DNA from: Tubulanus polymorphus
Lineage: Eukaryota; Nemertea; Palaeonemertea; Tubulaniformes; Tubulanidae
Length of the DNA stretch: 64,000 nt
NCBI RefSeq assembly: GCF_964204645.1
Contig: NC_134026.1
Location: forward strand, 27,112,650 to 27,176,649
Reading direction: 5' to 3'
In this document: positions 55,976 through 64,000 of the stretch, piece by piece
Layout: the number at the start of each line of letters is the position of its first letter
How positions within the stretch are numbered: the first letter of the stretch is position 1
Made by a program: the position numbers and the translations under genes
The notes under the pieces: generated by a model
What the model saw: the letters and a program-made list of their open reading frames with translations, nothing else
Database searches by the model: none
What the model was told of the DNA's origin: nothing

Positions 55976-58900
55976 ATGGCAGCATCAGACAGTAGACGAT
56001 GCCCGGCATCGCAGTTTTTCATGGATGAAGATGCTCCTGAAGGAGGAACTGCTGACAACACATACCATCGAGTGAGAATATTTTTCAAACGATAAATCCA
56101 ATCAAATTTTATTGCCACTTCTATGCATTTTCTTGATGATCATTTTTCAAAAATCCTTCTTTTACTTAAAAGGTGGTTGATTTACTAAATAAAGCTGGAC
56201 TCCAACAAAGAGATGCTGCAAAAATTACAAATCTGAAACAAGTAAGCACCTAATCATTTAACATATGCATTATCAAAAGTCTTACTTGAAGAATGATTCA
56301 ATCTGTGTAAGAAAACTATTACTTTTATTTCTTGCTGGTATCTTTCTCTTCAGGTACAAGAATTGATTATCAACAAAGATCTAAATCTTCTCGACAATTT
56401 CTTAGACGTATGTGTATCATTTTCTTACGGTAAATTATTATTTTCATATTTCAACGGCTAATCTTGGTTCAATCATTTATTTATAGGAAATGATGGCATT
56501 TCAAATGGACAAATCACCTGAAGTTCGAAAATTTGTCGTCGGATTCATGGATGAGGCGAGGTAAGTTATGTTGCAACGTATTGTATTGTATCGCTTTGTT
56601 ATTATACTGTTGGATGTTATTATAAACTTGGAAAAATATTGAGGTAATTAAAGCAAAATCCTATAAATGGATATTAAAGAACTAGAAATTAAAGAGTTTA
56701 TTGATGCAAAAACATTTTGGTGGTTTCCTACATGCATTTTTACTGGGTAGAATGATGAAATACATCGTACACTAGGGAAATAAGTTAATAACTTAGGACG
56801 ATTACCTGGATGTTATATAGAAAAACAACTTAAACCAAAAGTTTAAACTTCTCACCGGATAAGAAGAAAGTGAGGAGCTGCAATAATCCTGTCCTATATG
56901 GTTAGCTCAGTTGGTTAAGTGGAGGACTAAGCTCTGCTAACTTAATCAGGTTGTGAATCCTAACAACCAATAAAAAGGCCCTGGCTGTCTCTTAAGACCC
57001 GCTAAGGTTACACTGTTACCTGCAGTTTGGACGTAAACTTTAAGTCTAAACTAATGAAAAATCCAAACATTTTTTGGTCAACAATATGAGACGTAAATAC
57101 TTGGAAATTAGGCTAGGTCCAGTGGATATTACACTGATCTATTGAATTATAGAATATGAATTCAGACATGTAGATTTTATTATTATTGTCAAATTGCAGT
57201 AAAAAGGAGCCAGAGCTGTTGCCTAAATTTATTGGTTATCTTCATATGATGATGAATGATGAGAATGTAAATGTTATAAAGAAAATCATTCTCAGTATGA
57301 CAAGAATCTATCGTTCATCTTTACAGGTAAGCTATAGTTTTCACATTTCTCTCATGGATTGCTCAAGGTGATTGTGAGAGATGATGTTTGTATTTTCTTT
57401 TATGCAGTGGTTATTGAAATCGAAGGAAATAACGGAACAGATAGAAAGTATGTGGAAATATGTTAATGTGATCAAAGAAACCATTCTGAAGATGATAGAT
57501 TCAGAAAATGATGGGTGAGAATAAAAGCTAACTGCGATAAAGAATTTATGTTAACCGATTTACATTTCGAATTTTCTTATAATCCGCCTCAACTTTTTTT
57601 CTAGGATTCGAACTCATGCTGTTAAATTTGTGGAAAATCTTGTCTTAACATTAACGGAAAGAAGTTCAGTAAGTTTTTTGTTTTACCCGCTATTAAAGCT
57701 TTGTGCAATTCATTAATGATCATAAACTTCTATTGAAACAGGAATCTGAAATTCCAAAAAACATGGAACATGAACTGACACTGGATAAGATACCTCAAGA
57801 TCACCAGTTTATCAAGTATAAGAAGTTAGAAGACGAAGGAGCTGAAGCATTTAAATTGCTTATAGAATTTCAATGTTCTGCTCACATATCAAGGTGTGAA
57901 ATCGATTTATCAAAATTGGTGTTATTTCTCTCATAGATGAAGAATCAGTTTTCAATTTTTTGCTGTTATTTTAGTGTCAATCTAATGGCTGTTATGAGTT
58001 CTATGACTTGTATTGCTCGGCAAAGACCAGAATATTTGCCGAGAGTTATCCAGGGATTTGAAAGTTTACACGGTAAGTCAAAACTAAAATCTATTTTTGA
58101 AAATTTCTTTATTAGGCCTATATACTGATTCAGAGTATATTTGAGGTTGTCTTTGTTTTCCAGCAAATCTACCACCGACCCTCGCAAAGTCGCAAGTTAG
58201 CAGCGTTCGGAAAAATCTGAAAATGCAGTTGCTTTTGTTGTTGAAACACCCGATGTCATTTTCATTCCACGCGCAGATCACCACATTATTAACAGATCTC
58301 GGAGCATCGACGTCTGAAGTAAGTCAACGCTTTGTCAAATAGGAGACATTCTTGGAAAAGAAATTGTGTTTTATTCGAAACTTTCATGTTGTTTTCAGGT
58401 TCTGAAATTCATGCCCAAAATGGATGAGAGGAAACGGAAGGCTTTGGAAGAAGCAGCTGCGCCTAAACTTGCACCCAAAAAATTGAAAAAAGATGCTCCA
58501 GTGCCGGTGAATATAATACACTCAAATTAGTAACATTGATGTTTTGAAGAGCATTTATTGAAGTGTTGATGGTTTCAATTATAGATTTCTACAATATTAG
58601 ATGATATTGAAATAAGTACACCGCTTGTAACTATGCGCAACAACAGTAGCAGCAGTAGTGGTAGTAAACCTAGGAAACCAACAACTGTGACTCAACAACA
58701 ATCAAATGTAGATATTACCGCTGGTTACATAGAACCAAAACTGACGCCTGAAAATGTGGCTGATCTTGTACTTGTCAGTATGGTAAGCTTAAGAATATGT
58801 AAAATAACCCTAAACATTATTGGCTTTGTTACCGTTGCATAATGGATTATATTGTATATGTTTTATAGGTAATGCTGCCAGATACAATGCCTGATCAGTT

Positions 58901-61900
58901 TCAATCGACTTATACACCAATAGCTGCCGCTGGTACAGATGCACAGATCAAACATTTATCTCGACTGTTAGCTACTCAACTGGTGACGGCTGGTCTGGGT
59001 AAAGGTGATTTACAAGAGGACTCTGCTGCTAAAGACAAAGACAAAAAGTCAAAAAAGGTAGACAAAATTTCGGCACCTAAATCCATTGTTTTAACTGGTC
59101 TATATGTGATGAATTCATTTTATTATTGCAGGATGGACCAGAACCAATGGATGAAGATGATAATTCTGCATCATCTAAACAAACTATTCACACAATTGTT
59201 GGTGGACATGTTGATGCTGCACCAGGGTACCCTGGTATTGAACCAATGAAGCCACCTTCAGCTGCAATAACAGCTAGTGTATGTAGTATGAATCTAATCG
59301 AATCTCTATACTCTACTCGACTATTTGCCAGTATTTCATTTATTATGAATTGAGTTTGTGATGATTTCAGTTGACTTCAAGTCGCCGGGGTATAAAACAT
59401 TTCAAACTTACATCAGTCACAAAACAGATGACACCAGAAGACACAGCAGATCAGGCGCTTTCAGCATTCAATAGAATTTTAAATGCAGAGAGTAAGTGAA
59501 TAAATAATTTGATGGAAAGGTCTATTACGTAATATAGAAACAAGAAATACTCTCATGATTATTGGTTCATATTTCAGAATCTGCCAAGATGGGAAATGCC
59601 AGTGTGCAAAGAATGAAATTGTTAACAAATATAGTTTGTATTTATGGATCTGCATTTAAACAATGTGAGTTTAGAACTAATTTTTATTAACTTTAGTAAA
59701 GGCAAACTGCACCTTTGAAAGAAAAATGAAAAATATAATGAACACATTCTTGTTTTCAGTGTTCCAAGAATACATATTTGAGAATTTGGCTGCACGCTCA
59801 GAATTAGCGTTTATTTGGTTGTATCAGGAGTATTCTAATGCTCAGGGATATCTATTAGCAGCTGCTGAGAAGCAGAATATGTCTAGTTATGACGAATGTC
59901 TTACACAGCTACTATCTGCATTGCTAGAAAGACCTGACCAGCGATCTGGGTAAGTTTTGTCGTAATTATTGTGAACATCTCTAGAGAGAATGTTTTTGGG
60001 GAAATTCCTATTACACCCTTTTGTCATTTCAGACTCTTTGCAAGATTGATTTTAGAAGCTCCTCTGATTACACCAGCAGCAATTGATGTGTTGAAGAAAT
60101 ATTGTCAAGATGAGGTAAACTTACTGTTTAGTTCATGTTCTCAGATTTATTTCTGCATTAATCTCATATTTTAACAACGTCTGTTTTTGTTATTAGACAC
60201 GTATTTACCTCGGTATGTCGATATTGAGGGATCTGATTCTGAAGCGACCGAACCAAAAGTTAAACTTTTTAGTTCTGTTACTAGAATTTTGTGCTAATGA
60301 AAAACCAGATGTGAGTACGATTGAATTGATATTTAATCATCAGGCTACCGGTGCACTATATTCACTTGGTTTATACCACTAATCAAAATATTTTCTCAGG
60401 TAAGAAGCAATGCTCTTCGTGTCACTAAAAGTTTATATGAGAGAACTGATTTGAAGGAATACATTGAAAATTATGCGATGCGGAATTTAAGGAAGTTGTT
60501 ACTTCCCTTCATGCCTGGAGATTTGTTCACTAAGACAGAAAACCTTGGTAATTTTAGTAAATTTCTAGTCTGTTAATTACATCATCTTTGAATGTCTCAA
60601 TTGAATATTGTTGAATCTTGTTTTTGTAGACGTTGATGGCTGGACAGAAGAAAGTATTAAGACTTGTCTGTACTTGTATCTCGGGCTCATGCCTGTCAGA
60701 CACAAACTAATTCATGAGTTAGTACTCTTTTAATTTCGAAGCTTGGTGCCTTTTAATCTTTGGTTGTGCAATATGTGTGTATTTATTTGTATTTTAGATT
60801 ATCAAATATTTATGTGACAACCTCTGCTAATGTCAAGAGAACGATCCTCAGGGTTCTAGAAACACCTGTAAGTTCATTTATCTTCATAGACAATGTTTTC
60901 AATATGAACAGAGGATATGTGCATGTTAAGAATATTGACATTTCTGACAGGTGAAAGGTATGGGAATGCAGAGTCCTGAATTGTTATTACTGGTTGAGAA
61001 TTGTCCGAAGGGAGCTGAAACTTTAGTAACTCGAGTGATACATATACTCACTGATCGACAGGCTCCGTCTCCTGAATTAGTTGATCGCGTTCGTGATCTT
61101 TATCACAAACGTGTAGCAGATGTACGATTCCTTATTCCCGTGCTAAATGGACTTACAAAGGTGAGATGTGTAGAGCTACTACCGTATATAACTTTTAACT
61201 TGCATTTGAAAATAGGTTTTATCAGTATTTTGTAATCTGTAAATTTCTATTCCATTATAGAGCGAGGTCACTGCAGCATTACCCAAACTTATCATGCTAA
61301 ACCCTAATGTTGTAAAAGAAGTGTTCAATAAACTCCTCGGTGGCCATGGTACGCATGATCCGACTTAATCACTCTTGGTCTCATTTTTTCTATTCAATTG
61401 CGACACATGCATGTGATATTTTGTGTACTGTATTTCAGCTGAAAGCGGTGGATTTTCTGGACCTCTCACACCAGCTGAATTGTTAAGCGCACTGCACACC
61501 ATTGATCCAACTAAAGTTGACATGAAAACAATCATTAAAGGTAATTAATCATTTCTCTTGTAAATGCAATAATCGCCAACCAGATATACTATAAGTGGTG
61601 TGCTTCATTGGTTTCAGCTTGTAACCTGTGCTTCAGTGAGAGAAAGATTTACACCCAAGAAGTATTAGCTGTTGTCATGCAACAACTGATGGAAATGAAT
61701 CCTTTACCGGTGCTGTTAATGAGAACTGTAATTCAGTCATTATCCTCTTATCCCAGACTAATTGGATTTGTTTTGAATATACTTCAGAGGCTTATAACGA
61801 AACAGGTAACCTGAGAAATCTGTAGATATCCCCATGATAGTTTAATTGTTAGAAGATATCATTTTAGAATATTATGTCTTTTTAGGTTTGGAAGAATAAG

Positions 61901-63274
61901 AAAGTATGGGAGGGCTTCATCAAATGTTGCCAACGGACTAAGCCTCAGTCGTTTCAAGTTCTGCTCCAGTTGCCATCAGTACAGCTGAACTCTGTTTTTG
62001 AGGTGGCACCTGAAATGAGGGATCCTCTACTGAAACATGTTCATTCGTTAGCCCCTAATCAGGTTAGTTACTTCAGCTTGCCTTTCATTCAAATAAAACA
62101 ATCTCCATTTGTATTCTCTAAATACAAGACAGGAATCTGTATTCTGTACTGTCAACTATATTTCAGCGTGCTCATATACCACCCGGGGTGATGTCTGTAC
62201 TAGAAACCAAAAACGTCCTACCACAGCCACCAGGAACAGAACCTAATTCTGAAGAAATTAAAGCTGCGCATGTTCCTTTAAAAACTATCACAACAATCAC
62301 TAACGTTCCTACTACACCACCAGCACCTGGTAATAAATCAACTCCGAAGACCCCTACTACTCCAGGAGCTCTGGTGATGGAGATATCAATGACTCCTAAA
62401 ATTGAAGAAAAAAAATTGAAGGAAAAAGAACCATCTGATACACCACAACCTGAAATAAAAGATGAACCTGTTATTCCTCAAGCTGACCCTAAGAAAGAAG
62501 ATGAAACTGAAATGATGGATACTTCTGAATCAGTTAGCCAAGTTGCTGTAAATCTTGAAAGCTCACAAACTGATGATTTAATTCCTGATAGAACACAGTC
62601 TGATGTAAATCTTGATAGTTCACAATCAAAAGTTGTGAATCTTGATAGTTCACAATCGGAAGTTGTGAATCTTGATAGTTCACAATCGGAAGTTGTGAAC
62701 CTTGATAGTTCACAATCGGAAGTTGTGAATCTTGATGGTTCACAATCCGAAGTCGTGAATCTTGATAGTTCACAATCAGAAGCCTTGAATCTTGATAGTT
62801 CGCAATCAGAAGTTGTGAATCTAGATAGTTCGCAATCAGAAGTTGAGAATCTTGATAGTTCACAAACTGAAGCGAATCTTGAGAGTTCACAATTGGAAGT
62901 TATGAATCTTGATAATTCACAAACTGACATCGTGAATCTTGATAGTTCACAATCTGAAGTTGAGGCATCTGAAAAATCATTGGCATTATCTAGCCAAGAA
63001 GAACCGCCAGTAAGTCAGATACAGTGTGATGATAGAATGGATTGTCTTGTATTGTATGAAGATTACTGATGTATTGATCGATCATTGTTACTTATTTCAG
63101 AGTGCTGCAGAAGATGGAGAAATAGTAGACGAGGCTACTCCTGTCAAGAGTGAAGCAGTAGTCGAGAAAGTAGTACCGACACAAAGACCAAGAAGAGGCA
63201 GGAAACCCAAAGCCGAAACTACAAAAACGGACCCCGCTCCCGTGACTCGGAGAAGTACCCGAACAAAAAAATAA
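55976..63274 (+). CDS. SYMPK: Symplekin, mRNA 3'-end processing scaffold, 29 coding exons
   Basis: Coding exons: 55976-56071, 56173-56241, 56354-56407, 56487-56560, 57200-57326, 57408-57514, 57605-57668, 57742-57893, 57975-58072, 58164-58318, 58399-58506, 58585-58782, 58869-59057, 59132-59278, 59371-59491, 59578-59664, 59760-59949, 60033-60114, 60197-60310, 60400-60547, 60630-60717, 60798-60867, 60951-61160, 61261-61348, 61439-61540, 61618-61805, 61886-62062, 62167-63009, 63101-63274. All phases join: 4320 nt, 1439 aa (human 1274). The N-terminal HEAT-repeat region has [24 protein letters not shown]-type helices, [13 protein letters not shown] and [20 protein letters not shown]. This region binds the Ssu72 phosphatase in other animals. 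The conserved C-terminal symplekin domain includes [49 protein letters not shown] and [14 protein letters not shown]. Symplekin scaffolds CPSF/CstF and the histone pre-mRNA cleavage complex. The extra length is mostly an acidic tail with a decapeptide repeat; the last exon is basic (KKVDKIS-type and RRGRKPK tracts, ending TRTKK). Confidence 0.96.
56899..56970 (+). repeat. tRNA-derived SINE head in symplekin intron 4
   Basis: The segment reads TGGTTAGCTCAGTTGG, a good Pol III A box in tRNA context, and 40 nt later GGTTGTGAATCC (56949-56960), a decayed B box. No proper anticodon arm or acceptor pairing is evident, and unrelated sequence follows, so a SINE or tRNA pseudogene is more likely than a functional tRNA. 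Confidence 0.6.
62548..62961 (+). repeat. SYMPK: Coding tandem repeat (30-bp units) in the symplekin tail
   Basis: About 13 copies of a 30-bp unit encode variants of [10 protein letters not shown] across residues 1229-1366. The central copies are nearly identical at DNA level and the outer ones diverged, the usual pattern of array growth by unequal exchange. There are 14 SQ/TQ dipeptides, six VVNLD and one IVNLD. Human symplekin has no such array, judged from its known C-terminal composition. Confidence 0.95.
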
Positions 63275-64000
63275 ATACGTCTGCGAAATTTATCATTCAT
63301 TGTAAATTAGTCAAAATTTGTAAAAGTTGTGAAATAAATGTAAATACATGTCGAGTATATGATGCATTACTTTAAAGTTTAGTTCACCTCTTATCATTGT
63401 CATTAAGGATAATCCAGCGGGCTGCTGAATGATCTTGATGCAGGCATTGATTTGGTCTCCCAGGCTTCAATTGTCCTAGATTTTCAACCGAACATGTACT
63501 ACTAAGAACATCTGAGGGGTGCCCCATGGGTCCATGCAGCAGATTGAAACTACTTTAATGCAAGTTCACAACAAATAGTTGTAATTATACTTATACCATA
63601 TGCATTTATTACATTATCATTTATATCACAAATAAACAATTATAATATCCATTATTATAAACCAACATATGTAGGCTAGACTCACAGAATCAAAAATTAG
63701 TATTTTCAATGAATTGAAAATGCCATTACTACATTTATTAACTACAAATAAGTTATATAATCATTCACAACTGACAAATAAAAGTTAGAATATTACTCAA
63801 GACATTCTAAATTTTGTGAAAAATATTTGTTGATGCCCAAATAATCTCTGGGCACGAATTGATACATTACTGGTGGTTGAACAAAGAACAAGAAACGTTT
63901 TTTCAGCAATACGCATTAACTGAACTGAATGAAGTAATTGATGACAAGATATCTCGTATAAATGCATTTTCAGTAAGTAATGAAATCAAAACTACACAGA
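63275..64000 (+). other. Symplekin 3' UTR and following intergenic DNA
   Basis: An AATAAA lies at 63333-63338, about 60 nt after the stop, and is the likely poly(A) signal. The remaining roughly 650 bp are AT-rich with no recognisable gene. Confidence 0.5.
63333..63338 (+). terminator. Poly(A) signal of symplekin
   Basis: Canonical AATAAA shortly after the stop codon, with T/G-rich sequence in the following 40 nt. Confidence 0.6.

Noticed and set aside
56899-56970. Functional tRNA gene
   Set aside because: The A box is good but the B box is decayed and no acceptor or anticodon stem pairing is apparent; called a SINE.
62478-62930. Long antisense open frames (150 and 118 codons) opposite the symplekin repeat
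   Set aside because: They are a by-product of the 30-bp repeat, which is free of stops in several frames; they have no independent signals.

Overview
The window is animal nuclear DNA. It is AT-rich, with GT-AG introns, compact genes of 2 to 29 coding exons and long untranslated regions. I could rebuild six protein-coding genes exon by exon; every exon phase joins and each closes on a stop codon. Five are recognisable single-copy bilaterian genes: NOL4-type, SGK3-type, DOT1L, EFCAB7 and symplekin. The sixth is a ZAD-like plus C2H2 zinc-finger gene. The protein sequences point to a non-vertebrate, non-insect bilaterian, perhaps a lophotrochozoan such as a mollusc, annelid or brachiopod. The sequence alone does not settle the species.

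Layout: NOL4-like (-) 1100-18934; ZAD/C2H2 zinc finger (+) 22022-24443; SGK3-like kinase (-) 29881-33234, possibly with further 5' coding exons; DOT1L (+) 36751-47146; EFCAB7 (-) 52324-55329; symplekin (+) 55976-63274. The strands alternate perfectly, giving three head-to-head promoter regions (about 3.1 kb, 3.5 kb and 0.65 kb) and two tail-to-tail regions occupied by long 3' UTRs. NOL4 has a 9.8 kb first intron and a 5.1 kb third intron with no convincing exon; these are the best places to look for regulatory DNA.

Functionally the genes are mixed: chromatin and transcription (DOT1L, zinc finger, NOL4), mRNA 3'-end processing (symplekin), PI3K/endosomal signalling (SGK3 type) and ciliary Hedgehog signalling (EFCAB7). 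Nothing suggests they form one pathway.

The two most striking observations are these. (1) DOT1L carries a tandemly duplicated exon (39956-40062 and 40454-40560). Both copies are 107 nt, in the same phase, with intact splice sites. They encode two versions of residues 286-321, the loop with Trp305 and Tyr312 that closes over the catalytic pocket. Using both copies, or neither, breaks the frame, so the exons should be mutually exclusive. (2) The symplekin tail contains about 13 copies of a 10-residue repeat ([10 protein letters not shown]) that looks both like a SUMO-interacting motif followed by phosphorylatable serines and like an SQ/TQ cluster.
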